64,000 nt of DNA from Arsenophonus sp046530735 (lineage in GTDB: Bacteria > Pseudomonadota > Gammaproteobacteria > Enterobacterales > Enterobacteriaceae), in assembly GCA_046530735.1 (NCBI GenBank), contig JBHEQV010000001.1, forward strand, positions 211,553 through 275,552, given 5' to 3'. The translations under genes were made by a program, and so were the position numbers. Position 1 is the stretch's first letter. The number at the start of each line of letters is the position of its first letter. The notes under the pieces are model-generated. The model did no database searches and had not been told where the DNA came from. It saw only the letters and a list, made by a program, of their open reading frames with translations. Shown here one piece after another: positions 54,086-64,000 of this stretch.

Positions 54086-55182
54086 TTCTATAGATATGAA
54101 GAAACTGAAAAATACTTTGCTGAAAATCTTGCTAATAAAATATCAAGAACTTTATTAGTACCATCAGGGATCTCCTGCTAGCCAGACCATTCTGCAGCTT
54201 ACTATTAACTTTAGGTTTCCTTCCTTTGAAGAGGTGAAGGGTTACCACCTTAGATGTTTTATGTACCACCAAACAGCGTTGGTGGTACGTGTCTAGAAAT
54301 ATCTTTGCCATTGGCATTCCAAAAAATAATAGGACCGTTTTCCATAGCCAACCTTGAGAAATAAGATTAAGAATATGCTCACAGGCAATTAAGAATTTAT
54401 GCCAAGTTTGCTACTAACTCTCTATAAATATTTTCAACTGGAACTAGCTTCTTTATGGCCATGTGCACAGCGCTTACCCCAATAATGAGCAACAAGCAAA
54501 AGCGATCAACTTACCTGATAAACGGTATATACCATCATCCAAGTAATAAAACATAGGCGTATCGCTTAAATCACGTAACCGCCATTGCCTGTGCTTTTCA
54601 AGCCATTGATCTCTTAATCTACTTACTGATAGTACTATAGAGAAATCATGTACTTTTTCGAGAAGCGCCCACCTTAGGGCTTCGTGAAATTAACGGTAGA
54701 GATGTCTTTTACAGGTGCAAAGTAGATGTGGGGGTTAGTAACTTTTTTTGATGATTTTGCACGCTTCAGATAAGGGACAGCAAGAAGCTGTTGAAAATAT
54801 TCTGTTACTGCTGCGATCCCCCAATTTAACTTTAATCAGTTTAATCTCAACATCATCAATACCACAATCTGTATGATCGATATAATAAATAACTGTTATG
54901 GATGACGGATGAGATCGATCCGTAGACAAGGGCCAGCGTTGAGGAGATTATCGCAAGATGCCTTCGATCACAAGTTAATAGCGGTACCTATTAACCTACC
55001 TAGCAGTATTACAGATGGGTTCATGAAAAGGATCAGAGATAATTTCTAGTTTCGCAGATATTTGTATGGTAAATTTTCATGGTATATTATATCTCTGATG
55101 TTAAAATCATTCACGAAATTAATTAGTAGGATACACAAGAGAATTTCAGAAATCTCCGTAATATTAAATTATGAGCATAACC
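54086..55182 (-). mobile_element. Decayed IS256-family element (copy M6), left end missing
   Basis: Matches the minus copies from the MKKLEK-type block (near 54100) to the terminal repeat complement GTTATGCTCATAAT at 55182. The minus frame at 54132-54317 retains IFLDTYHQRCLVVHKTSKVV, equivalent to the family string YPTTHHQRCWVHKTANVL, the most convincing IS256 motif in the window. Confidence 0.82.
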
Positions 55183-55194
55183 ACTCCACATCAG

Positions 55195-55299
55195 TGTGAT
55201 AAACTGGATCCAATTTAAGGATGGAGAATAGATTTATGAAGCATCAGAGTGGAATATAGCCTAGCTCTAACTGTCATATAATAGATTTGCTAATAACTC
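55195..55299 (+). mobile_element. 3' fragment of an IS256-family element
   Basis: CCAATTTAAGGATGGAGAAT to TTGCTAATAACTC matches the last about 105 bases of plus copies, in opposite orientation to M6 next to it. Confidence 0.65.
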
Positions 55300-55799
55300 C
55301 TTTATCTATTTTGCAATTATAATTTAATTGTAAAATAGATAAATTTTTTGTTCATTATTTCCACTAGGAAATAATAAGTGCGTTAAATTTATCAGCATCT
55401 ACATTACAGATGCTAAAATACGGTATTTCCCGTGTGGAAATACGTGAAGATTTGAGCATCATTATGTTTCATTTTTCTTATTTTTCTTTTTATTTATATA
55501 ATAAATAATATTCAATTTCTTTTGATTATGTGTCAAAAAAACACTAAAACATTATGTTACTAAACATAACATAATAAGCATTAATTCATGAATTGCATTC
55601 AGCATGATCGAATGCAATCATATTCGCTTAAATTACTGAAATAAGTTTCCCATATTTGACTCTATCTGTAGTAGATTGTTACTAATTCATTTAATATGAT
55701 CAAATAAAACTTAATCACAAATTTTAATGAATCTTGTAACAAAAACGATTCCTCTGATGTTGGCGGAATATTTATACATCCAACTTCAGTTTTTGGTTA
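55300..55799. other. Spacer with two adjacent hairpins
   Basis: Stem 1: AGCATCT / AGATGCT (55394-55414, 7-base loop). Stem 2: GTATTTCC / GGAAATAC (55423-55443, loop CGTGT). No coding remnant recognised. The hairpins could be a terminator or leader for genes once located beside arcB. Confidence 0.5.
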
Positions 55800-58053
55800 T
55801 TTTTAAATCTTGCTAATCATTATTTCAAAATTTTAATATATTTTAGCAACCTCTACATTTAATTCATCAAACCATTTTCAGTTATTATCCAACTAGACAG
55901 ATAAATTTAGGAATTTGTAGGTATTTAGCTAACTTCTTGAAATAGAACAAATCAATTACATACATACCCGACTACACCTTTAATATTGTTGGCTTCAATA
56001 ACAATTCTATTTTGATCTTTAGACAGAAAATTATAGTTCAGTAAATATGAATATCCTGGCATTACTTCTTTAAAGATTTTCATTCCCTCTTCAATTAGTT
56101 TTGATCTAACTAATTCAAATATTAATTGAATGTACTACTATCTAATACGTTATCATAGCTAGCAAATTACTTTAGCAGAATACTGATGGATTTATTTTTA
56201 TAATCAGTTAAATATTTTCACTAATCTTTATTAAAACTTTTATCAAAAATAGTGTACTAAATACATCATACATATTTGCAGCAATATATTCTTTATGTCT
56301 TTTAATGCATTAACTGTTAATACAATTGAAGCTAAAAACTTTATCATTAGCATAGATTTAACGAAACCAACCCTCAATATCAAGACCGATTATACCAGAT
56401 AGTTTATATCCAATAAAACCAAATCATAATTACCAATTTTAAATATTTCTAATTCTGCTTTCCCATTGATAGTAAGATTAACAATATGGATTAATTTTCT
56501 AAAATAGATTGCGTGACGATAATATTTAATTTAATATATCTCACCAAAAGGATAATACGATTTAAATAGTAAAACAGTTTTATATGTTGCTATATCAATT
56601 ATTTTTGCAACAATTAACGCTATAAGTGACATAGTAAAACAAAAATCCACACACACTACAAGAGATAGATACTATAGACTTGCATACCTCCTCTATGCTT
56701 TAACCGTTTAGAAACAGAAAGTTCAATTCCAGCACTCATTTCTGGTTTGCCAGCGGCACTACTATGTAACTTATAGTACATAGTAAATCTTTTTGCGCTT
56801 CTTTATGGGATATTAATGCCACTATCAATAACCTAAATAAAAAGTTACTCATCTCCTTCATACCAAATACAAACTTTAATCTCACCTCTTATTGAATAAA
56901 TTTTATGGCATTACACTAATTAAATTGCATAGTATTTGTCGTAGCCAATGGGCTTGAATCAGTAATGATTCTTGTTCGGTAAATTTTATTTTACTTCTAG
57001 TAAAAATTTCAATATTTAAGTTTTACTAAAAACTCGGTAAGTTTTCAAGATCAAAAATAAATTACTTAAAATCAATTCATTGACTATCTAAACTAGCTTT
57101 GTGTGATTCAATCTTATTCATTTAAATAATATTATTGAATATTATTTAAAGTGATAGCGCTTACCTGAATAGTTTTCAACTAATTTGTTTATTAGTTAAT
57201 TCTGTATTGAGTAATATACGACTCAGTTTGATATTTCCATTAAGCAGAATACAAAGATTATGGCTGATTAGTTAAAATAAATGTTATCTTATTACTAGCA
57301 TTTTCTAACGCTTACTATTACCATTTAAGTTTGGTAAAATCACATCAAAATCCTACTAACCTATGACGGGTTTCAACACGATCATAAAAAGAGGCTTTAC
57401 ATATTTCAAAGCATACTTTTCGCTCATCACGATATATAAACCATTCTTCATAGGTCAATAACAAATTATAAAAATATTTTTTCATCAGTTTCAATCTCTT
57501 TTTCTGCAACTTGCTCACCATAAATTTCATAATAAGTTAGTTCAACTAAGCTCTTTTGATTACGATCTGTCAGTAATTTCATTACTCGATTATAACAAAA
57601 AAATTATTATGTTTATCACGATAATAAACAAGATCAGGTGGCGCATCTAAAAATGATTGCAATTAATACAGACTTCTGTTCGAACTCAAGTTGAACCCTT
57701 CTCTCGACGCTTCATATCTTTTTGCAATTTTTTTTAATAATTCTAAATGCGTCTTTTATATTTTTTTATTCTCTTTAATTTTCAAATAACGATAACAAGA
57801 CTATTTAAATTGCTCAACAACAACAGACAGAAAGTAGACCACCAAAGACCGACCCATAATAATCAATCTAAAAAAATAGAACAAACAAAATAAACATTTT
57901 GAACGCTGCCATATGATAAAACATCAATCGCTATTTGTAATACAATGATTAATCCGATAAGTGCTGCAACTAGTAGTATAAAGAAAATTCAATCAATCCA
58001 AGCTTCATCATTAAATTAAGATAATACTGAATAAATTCTTTAATCAGTTTCAT
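55800..58053 (-). pseudogene. arcB: Decayed arcB (aerobic respiration control sensor kinase)
   Basis: ArcB senses quinone redox state and phosphorylates ArcA. The remnant begins at ATG 58053, MKLIKEFIQYYLNLMMKLGL (family MKQIRLLAQYYVDLMMKLGL), then a damaged membrane hairpin ending LSVCCC for LSVVVEQLEE. The PAS region at 57345-57530 is one frame: FYNLLLTYEEWFIYRDERK and VCFEICKASFYDRVETRHRL, matching the ArcB PAS. Near 56700-56780, MYYKLHSSAAGKPEMSAGIE and LSVSKRLKHRGGMQVYS match the ATPase G2 box, with GTGIGL degraded. Receiver and Hpt parts are barely readable. Position beside sspB is ancestral if the intervening glt/nan genes have been lost. Confidence 0.9.
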
Positions 58054-58277
58054 AAGACAAGCTCGCCACACGATATAGAAAATCAGCTTAAACAATAACT
58101 TATATAGATAAAAACAGAGGGATCTAACATAGATTATGTGAGATAATTTATCTTTAGGTTTTCATAAAAAATAAATTAACTTATATAAAATATATATATC
58201 AGATAAATATAAATTTTATAACTAAAAGTTTTGGTTTAAAAAAGTAGTATTAATAATTTCCTCAATCATTACATACC

Positions 58278-58769
58278 TTATTTAATAACACGTAATATTG
58301 GACGTCTTTTTGGTGGCATTGGCGTCTCATCATCAGAAGATAAAATCGATGTTATTTTTTGCGATTCATTCGATAATTTAAAATCACTAACAAGCACTAA
58401 ATTTTTACTTTTAGTGATAGAATTATCTACACTACTCTCATATTTTGGCTCAGGTTCAAATATCATTCCTGCTCCATTTTCTCGCCCATAGATAGCAATG
58501 ATAGCACTCATAGGTACCTCAACATAGCGAGGAACGCCACCAAAACGGCCATTGAAGCTGACAATTTCATTAGTTATCCCTAAATTACCGACGGAAGAAG
58601 GTGTAATATTTAAAATAATCTGTTCTTTATACGCATATTCCATCGGAACATTTACACCAAAAATATTAACATCCACAACTAAATGGGGTGTCATATTATT
58701 ATCGAGAAGCCATTCATAATGAGCCCTAAGAAGGTAAGGACGACGTGGCGACATTTCTAACAATTCCAT
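58278..58769 (-). CDS. sspB: ClpXP protease specificity-enhancing factor / stringent starvation protein B
   Basis: Adaptor that tethers ssrA-tagged proteins to ClpXP. 163 aa (E. coli 165). N-terminal dimerisation and peptide-binding domain: SPRRPYLLRAHYEWLLDNNM, TPHLVVDV, VPMEYAYKEQIILNI, then FNGRFGGVPRYVEVPMSAII. A flexible linker follows, and the C-terminal ClpX-binding tail is PPKRRPILRVIK (family RPALRVVK). It lies 6 bases after sspA, one operon. Its retention suggests that trans-translation and ClpXP remain active (inference). Confidence 0.96.
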   Translation of the reverse strand: MELLEMSPRRPYLLRAHYEWLLDNNMTPHLVVDVNIFGVNVPMEYAYKEQIILNITPSSVGNLGITNEIVSFNGRFGGVPRYVEVPMSAIIAIYGRENGAGMIFEPEPKYESSVDNSITKSKNLVLVSDFKLSNESQKITSILSSDDETPMPPKRRPILRVIK

Positions 58770-58775
58770 AATAAA

Positions 58776-59417
58776 TTAACCTATAGTAAATAAACGCATA
58801 TCACGCTCAGCTTCAGTTAATGAAGCAAGAAAAGAGTCTCGCTCAAATAGACGTTCCATATAAGAACGAATACCCTCTGTTTCTTTCCTTTTAGGGAAAT
58901 CAATATTCCAGAAAGGTAAACGCCACAAAAGAGGAGCTAAATAACAATCAACTAAACTAAATTCTTCACTCATAAAAAACGGTATCTCTTTAAAAATTGG
59001 TGAGATTGATATCAGTTCATCTCTTAACCGCTTACGAGCAACATCAGATTGAGGATCTTTATTTTCAATCTTATTGATCAAAGAATACCAATCTTTGTCT
59101 ATCCGATGAATCATCAAACGACTACCACCACGAGCAACTGGATAAACAGGCATCAATGGTGGATGCGGAAAGCGTTCATCAAGATATTCCATAACAACGC
59201 GAGAATTATATAATGTTAATTCTCTATCAACCAGAGTTGGTACTGTTTGGTAAGGATTTAAATCAATTAAATCTTGAGGCAAATTACCTGCTTCAACATT
59301 TTCAATATCAACGTTCACGTCCTTTTCTGCCAATACGATCCTTACTTGATGGCTAAATATGTCGGTCTGTCCGGAAAAGAGTGTCATTACCGAACGTTTA
59401 TTGGCGGCGACAGCCAT
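58776..59417 (-). CDS. sspA: Stringent starvation protein A (RNA polymerase-associated, GST-like)
   Basis: RNA polymerase-binding regulator with a glutathione-S-transferase fold. 213 aa (E. coli 212). The frame could start at a TTG four codons upstream (59429), but the ATG at 59417 is preferred: it gives MAVAANKRSVMTLFSG exactly as in the family and has GGAGGTTTTC in front. LIDLNPYQTVPTLVDRELTL, MEYLDERFPHPPLMPVYPVA (the conserved PHP surface) and YLAPLLWRLPFW are clear. It is first in the sspA-sspB pair, about 390 bases downstream of rpsI. Confidence 0.96.
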   Translation of the reverse strand: MAVAANKRSVMTLFSGQTDIFSHQVRIVLAEKDVNVDIENVEAGNLPQDLIDLNPYQTVPTLVDRELTLYNSRVVMEYLDERFPHPPLMPVYPVARGGSRLMIHRIDKDWYSLINKIENKDPQSDVARKRLRDELISISPIFKEIPFFMSEEFSLVDCYLAPLLWRLPFWNIDFPKRKETEGIRSYMERLFERDSFLASLTEAERDMRLFTIG

Positions 59418-59754
59418 GAAAACCTCCAAATTTTATTAAAAAATAATAAACAGCTTTGACAATCAATCAGGCCATTTTCATATGTTTAAAATACTAGTAA
59501 ACTAATCCAATAGATTAACAGACATTTGATATTTACTCATTGGACTACAATTAATACATATTATTTCTATTAAATCTGTTAAGAACAAATAAGAAATTAA
59601 TGACCTATTAGTCTATCAAATTTTACTCAAAATGGTGGAGGAAGTTTGAGAAGATTTTATGATTAATGTATAAAATTAAAACGTTTTTATTGAAAAAATT
59701 AATAATAAAAAATTAAATTATTAATCACGAGAAAATATAAGTTTCTAACATATA
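59418..59754. promoter_or_regulatory. rpsI-sspA intergenic region
   Basis: About 340 bases that must carry the sspA promoter, since a terminator follows rpsI. AT-rich; no unambiguous boxes. No coding remnant. Confidence 0.45.
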
Positions 59755-59779
59755 TAAAGACCACCTAAAGGTGGCTTTA
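59755..59779 (-). terminator. Rho-independent terminator of the rplM-rpsI operon
   Basis: On the minus strand: stem CCACC / GGTGG extended by A/T pairs, loop TTTA, followed by CTTTATATAT. It starts 30 bases after the rpsI stop. Confidence 0.8.
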
Positions 59780-59808
59780 TATTAATAATTTATTGAAAAA
59801 CCAAAAAA

Positions 59809-60201
59809 TTAGCGTTTAGAATATTGTGGGCGGCGACGTGCTTTACGTAATCCCACTTTTTTACGCTCAACAGAACGCGCATCGCGAGTAACAAAACCAG
59901 CCTTTCGTAGTTCTAAGCGTAGTGTTTCGTCATATCCCATCAATGCACGTGTAATGCCATGACGGATTGCACCTGCTTGACCAGAAATACCACCACCTTT
60001 AACGGTAATGTATAAATCTAGTTTCTGCAACATATCAACCAATTCTAATGGTTGGCGAACAACCATTCGCGCTGTTTTGCGTCCAAAATATTCCTCTAGG
60101 CTACGTTGATTGATAATAATATTACCACTACCTGTCTTAATGAATACACGTGCGGAAGAGCTTTTACGTCGACCAGTGCCGTAGTATTGATTTTCTGCCA
60201 T
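59809..60201 (-). CDS. rpsI: 30S ribosomal protein S9
   Basis: Small-subunit head protein whose C-terminal tail reaches tRNA in the P site. 130 aa, the same as E. coli. AENQYYGTGRRKSSSARVFI, INQRSLEEYFGRKTARMVVR, GGGISGQAGAIRHGITRALM and the basic tail RKKVGLRKARRRPQYSKR are all present, including the final SKR. It follows rplM by 17 bases, the standard operon. Confidence 0.98.
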   Translation of the reverse strand: MAENQYYGTGRRKSSSARVFIKTGSGNIIINQRSLEEYFGRKTARMVVRQPLELVDMLQKLDLYITVKGGGISGQAGAIRHGITRALMGYDETLRLELRKAGFVTRDARSVERKKVGLRKARRRPQYSKR

Positions 60202-60218
60202 TGTCTAATCCATCTTGA

Positions 60219-60647
60219 TTAAAAATCAAGAACTTGCGGCTTCTGTGCCGCGTGGTTATGATTACTACCCGCATAAACTTTCATCTTACGGTACATTGCA
60301 CGACCAAGAGATCCTTTTGGTAGCATACCTTTAACCGCAATTTCAATCACCCGTTCAGAGTGCCTGGTAATCATTTCTTCAAAAGTTGCTTGTTTAATAC
60401 CACCGATATAACCAGTATGTCGATAGTAGATTTTACCTTCACGCTTATTACCAGTAACAACAACTTTTTTTGCATTAAGAATAATAATATAATCACCAGT
60501 ATCGACATGCGGAGTATATTCCACTTTATGTTTGCCGCGCAACCGATGAGCAACTTCAGTTGCAAGACGACCTAAAGTTTTTCCATCTGCGTCAACAACA
60601 TACCAGTTGCGCTTTACGGTTTCTGGTTTAGCTGTAAAAGTTTTCAT
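60219..60647 (-). CDS. rplM: 50S ribosomal protein L13
   Basis: Early-assembly large-subunit protein. 142 aa, the same as E. coli. MKTFTAKPETVKRNWYVVDA, GKTLGRLATEVAHRLRGKHK, TPHVDTGDYIIILNAKKVVV, GMLPKGSLGRAMYRKMKVYA. First gene of rplM-rpsI. The upstream leader (60650-60880) is intact-looking but unannotated; the weak start signal is GGTAAGCTTTA. Confidence 0.98.
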   Translation of the reverse strand: MKTFTAKPETVKRNWYVVDADGKTLGRLATEVAHRLRGKHKVEYTPHVDTGDYIIILNAKKVVVTGNKREGKIYYRHTGYIGGIKQATFEEMITRHSERVIEIAVKGMLPKGSLGRAMYRKMKVYAGSNHNHAAQKPQVLDF

Positions 60648-60884
60648 TAAAGCTTACCATATATAAGTTATATGTTGGCGAATACTCATATTTTATAAAA
60701 AATACTTCTGCATATTCACACTAAGTTATGTCTAGTGAATCCTTTACCCCACTTCAAATAGTTAAGACTGATATTAATGCAAGATTTTTAAGAAATAAAA
60801 AACTTATTTTAACGTGAGGGTTGTTGGTAAACATTATAGAGAAATTTTTACAAAAAATCGACCCAAAAATAAATTTTCTAGCTA
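60648..60884. promoter_or_regulatory. rplM leader and promoter region
   Basis: Intergenic DNA between the zapE remnant and rplM. No clear consensus boxes could be placed with confidence. Confidence 0.4.
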
Positions 60885-61237
60885 ATTAAGTTATATGAGG
60901 TAATTTTAGATATTATGTACTCTGCATTTCTTACAATCTTGATAAACAACATTCATATTAAAAACGTAATAAATTCCCTTATAAAGTTTATCCATTGCTA
61001 CCTCAGCATTAATAATCAACTTAATTTTTACTCATAAAGTTCATCAATCAGAGCGAGGAAACATATAGCACATCTTCATGAATATCTGATATAACCAGTA
61101 TTTATACAGTAAATACTGCATGATAATCTTTCACTAAAGTAGTATAGTAATTTAACTATACACATCTTCATATGATGCTTTAAATTTAATCTATAAAATA
61201 CTTTTTGTGGCACGAATGAATTGTTCGCATACTACAA
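60885..61237 (-). pseudogene. zapE: 3' remnant of zapE (cell-division ATPase), cut by IS256
   Basis: ZapE (YhcM) is an AAA-type ATPase linked to Z-ring stability and lies upstream of rplM in E. coli. Minus-strand frames read LALIDELYE near 61055-61085, then KIKLIINAEVAMDKLYKGIY near 60980-61040, then RNAEYIISKITSYN. These parallel FIALVDEFYERHVKLVVSAE, VPLYEIYQGD and LQEMQSEEYLKREH. Only the last quarter is left, and the frame is broken. Confidence 0.75.
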
Positions 61238-62651
61238 TAGTCACTAGTAAATCTACTGTATAACGATCAAGCTATGTTCTACTCTGATCCTTCCTAAATT
61301 TATTCTCTATCCTTAAATTACCTGTTGCTTTACCCACCAAGGTCAGCAGATCAACTTCCATTAGGCAGTTACAGCTTTTTTGAATAGACAACTGTAGCAG
61401 CTTAGATAGCATTAAAAAGATTGCTTTTCTCGAACAACAACGCTTTGCGCGTCAATTTCATAGCTTTAAGTATCGCAAAAGCCAATTCAATCAGATTCGG
61501 CGTTTTTATTTACTCTCAGTGTGCTGGTGGGAAAGCGTAGGAATGTGCCAGCTATTTCTTTTTAATCTTTTTCTAACTTCTTCATCGCTGCAGGATGCTC
61601 GCTGAGACCCCTTGAGAAGAAAACAATATTCCTAAGGGATACCAACTACAACGATATTAGTGGTGATATAAAAAAGCTAATGTGTAACGATTCACTTCTA
61701 AAAAGTATTCAACCGAAAATTAAAGTTAAGCTTCGGTAGCTCTGACTAGCAGAGAGCTGTAATGCCGCTAACAAATCCTTTTATACTGCATTGTATTCCA
61801 AAACCAATGCAGCCCGCCTCTCTCATAGCAAACTTTGGAGATACTGTTAAGTTACGTACTTGAGGTAGATTAGAGTTAAGGCAAGTCGTTTCTGACTATC
61901 GATGAGCATCTTCGAGCATAATGAGATCCTTATATCCATGATCAGTGAACACTATAATAAAAGTAGGCAAAGATGATCAGCTCGTACCATGACAGGACAC
62001 ATATGTCTTCTACTAAAGAAATAAACGTTAGGCGTATCGCTAAATCACGCAGCTAGCCTTGGCTGATGCTCTTTAAGGAATTGTTGTTTCAATCTGCTGA
62101 TAGGAATTCCAGAGAGATCATGTGCTTTTTATTAAGAAACGCAACAGGGAAGAGCTTCATAAAAATCACCGGTTGATAATGCCTCTTTCCTTATAGATAC
62201 AACCATGGTAGAACTCTTCGATGTTTTTCACTCTTCAGATAAATCAGTAAGCAATGAGCTGTTGAAGGATATTCTGTTTCCACTGCGATCCACTTTTAAC
62301 CTTAAACACTTTAATCTCAACAATCATCCATATCAACGCATAATTTGCTGCGGCAAAAACCGTTATGATCGACGGTATCGCCAACTGTCGGCAAGGGGCC
62401 AGTTCAGCATCATCTTCTTACAGCCATAGCTTCGAGCTCCACCTTAACAGTAGTGCCTATCAGCTACCTGGCACGCCATTACGGATGAGTTCATGTAAGG
62501 AGCCAGGTTAATATCTAGTTTTACGGATACATGTAGAATATACTTTTAATAGTATATTATCAATATTGATGTTAAAATCATTCAGACAATCAATCAAGCA
62601 GGATACACGTCAGTATCTTTAAAATCCCATACATCAAATAAGCATAACTCA
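61238..62651 (-). mobile_element. Decayed IS256-family element, full length, inserted in zapE (copy M7)
   Basis: TAGTCACTAGTAAAT at the left, complement of GAGTTATGCTTATTTG at the right; 1.41 kb. Flanking nonamers ATACTACAA and ATAGTACGA agree at 7 of 9. Blocks readable on the minus strand include the complement of the FNLKHFNLN region near 62300, equivalent to the VEIKV block. Confidence 0.8.
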
Positions 62652-62687
62652 TAGTACGATAATTAATTTCAAAGTAGGAATTTATTA

Positions 62688-63724
62688 GTTATATTATCAA
62701 AAGTTTCTGCTTTTCTCGTAGAGAAATTTATATCTACATCTGTACTTCAATTGTTGTGGTTTCAAATAATATTCTCCAGGACAAATAATTCGCTAAATAA
62801 AACGCGATTCCATACCATCGAATCTACTTAGCCATCCTTTTAATCAGCTGATATAATTGTTCATATTTTAAATATAGAATTCCTTACCAATAATTCTCTG
62901 ATTACTCAGCCTTATTAGGCAATGCTGATTAATTTTATTATCGCTGGTAAACGATTTCATACCATTTACCATTCATCCAAATAAAAAATAGACTCTTATC
63001 GATGATCGGCTCAAAAAAACGGTTAATATACTCTACATTAAAGTTTTCAATAATCTGATCGCTCACATGATATCCACCTTGTTAATATACGGGAATTAAT
63101 GCCGAAATTCGTTCTTTTCTTTTATCTCTCGCTCTATCGCATTTTCTAGCTTTTCTATGTAAGATGCAATGATTCTCTTTAAAAGAATCAGAGAAAATGT
63201 TTTGTCGATTTCAACAATAGCACTTAGTGTATTTATGTTGACTGTCGTCACTTGAGGCAAGAAAGCAATGACTTAATTTAAACTCTGTTTTAAATCAATA
63301 TCTATTTGTTTCACTTATTCATATAAAGTCAAGCTATTTAACGTACATCGCAGATAACTAAACCATTTATTCTTGTGATGTACTTTCGCCAGCATACTGC
63401 CCAGTAAGATTGTTAAATATTTTCTTGGAATTCGGGGAATTTATAACAATATCGCTGAACCCTAATGAATTTTCCCAGCGAGAAATACATTTATTGTAAT
63501 AATATGGAGTAAGATGAGTGGAATTAGTTATTTAACTGTATAAATCTAGATTATCTAATAGATTATCACCGAGATAACTAATGAGATTCAGATTTATGTT
63601 AGCATGGAGTGAGGAAAGAATTTTTTTGATCTGCATAACTATTTGCCTTTTCATGTTAACCGCTGTAGAAGAAGTCCTTCTGCAGTATAATGAATTTCTA
63701 TCAACAACCTTTGCCAACATAGCC
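62688..63724 (-). mobile_element. Decayed IS1595-family element, full length (copy 6)
   Basis: 1.04 kb between TTATCAAAAGTTTCTGC and CAACCTTTGCCAACATAGCC, the best-preserved terminus of the family in this window. The catalytic block is readable on the minus strand near 63165-63215. Confidence 0.7.
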
Positions 63725-64000
63725 TAATTTTTTTTAGAAATTTATCAAAATGACTCAGAATAAATCTTCTAGAAAGGAGAAACCGGGTAAAATAGAAAGA
63801 CAGATGCAACTTTACGTGTTAATTTGCCTGCTTACCAAAATCCCTTTATGATCTTAATCCTGAAATTAATAATGACAGAACAACTGAATTTTATTACACC
63901 TAAAAAATATACAGTAATGTGTCCGATTTGATCTCCAATTGTTCTTAACACGTAAGCATTATCTGCCTTTAGTTACGATTATCTAAGATTTAGAGCAGAT
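63725..64000 (+). mobile_element. Part of the unassigned IS (weak IS982 resemblance), copy U3, runs off the window
   Basis: Matches 9690-9970 of copy U1: TQNKSSRKEKPGKIERQMQL here parallels DQNKYPRKDKLDKSKDNTRQ there, and LFLTRKHYLPLVTII parallels LIFS-HAVSSAFIITII. Begins exactly at the end of IS1595 copy 6. Confidence 0.45.

Noticed and set aside
60360..60575. Plus-strand frame opposite rplM
   Set aside because: Shadow of a ribosomal protein gene.
1..64000. CRISPR array, prophage or defence island
   Set aside because: The dispersed repeats are IS remnants, not short regularly spaced repeats. No phage structural gene or intact defence gene was seen.

Overview
The window reads as a piece of chromosome from a gammaproteobacterial insect symbiont in advanced genome decay. 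The DNA is AT-rich. Only 19 protein genes look intact (about 20 kb, under a third of the sequence), plus three tRNAs. Gene order and protein similarity follow Enterobacterales: mrdA-(rlmH-rsfS)-nadD-holA-lptE-leuS, lnt-corC-ybeY-(ybeZ-miaB)-ubiF-tRNA-Gln/Leu/Met, nagA-nagB/nagE and (arcB)-sspB-sspA-rpsI-rplM-(zapE). An Arsenophonus- or Morganellaceae-type host-restricted symbiont is my best guess, by inference only. No 16S rRNA gene or other taxonomic marker is present.

Layout. 1-9.1 kb: cell-wall gene mrdA, decayed rlmH and rsfS, one IS256 remnant, then the nadD/holA/lptE/leuS operon, all on the minus strand. 9.1-14.2 kb: IS debris around an intact coaD. 14.3-21.5 kb: IS256 debris, intact recD, fully decayed recB and a scrap of ptrA. 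21.5-30.5 kb: IS remnants around intact pitA and a decayed pckA. 30.9-39.2 kb: intact lnt, corC, ybeY and ubiF, with decayed ybeZ and miaB between them. 39.2-43.4 kb: IS481 remnant, the tRNA trio and an IS256 remnant. 43.5-52.4 kb: nagA, nagB and nagE with IS elements in their shared control region, nagC and nagD gone. 52.4-58.1 kb: IS debris and decayed arcB. 58.3-60.7 kb: sspB, sspA, rpsI, rplM. 60.9-64 kb: a zapE scrap and IS debris.

The dominant feature is a dead insertion-sequence population. There are about eleven loci of one IS256-family element (IS285/IS1414-like, about 1.4 kb), six of an IS1595-family element (about 1.04 kb), two of an IS481-family element, and three pieces of an unassigned element with weak IS982 resemblance. 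None has an open transposase frame. All are riddled with stops and frameshifts, so this is an old burst decaying in place. Several are nested, which gives a relative chronology, and some show recombined flanks.

Functionally, the surviving genes cover translation (leuS, rpsI, rplM, ybeY, tRNAs), envelope building (mrdA, lptE, lnt), cofactors (nadD, coaD, ubiF), replication (holA), phosphate uptake (pitA), stress regulation (sspA/sspB) and N-acetylglucosamine use (nagE, nagA, nagB). The losses are accessory RNA and ribosome modification (rlmH, miaB, rsfS, ybeZ), RecBCD recombination (recB), gluconeogenesis (pckA), redox sensing (arcB) and division accessory zapE. I found no CRISPR array, prophage, toxin cluster or clearly new system. 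The most interesting observations are the orphan recD, the rlmH remnant fused in frame to mrdA, and the rebuilt nag locus.
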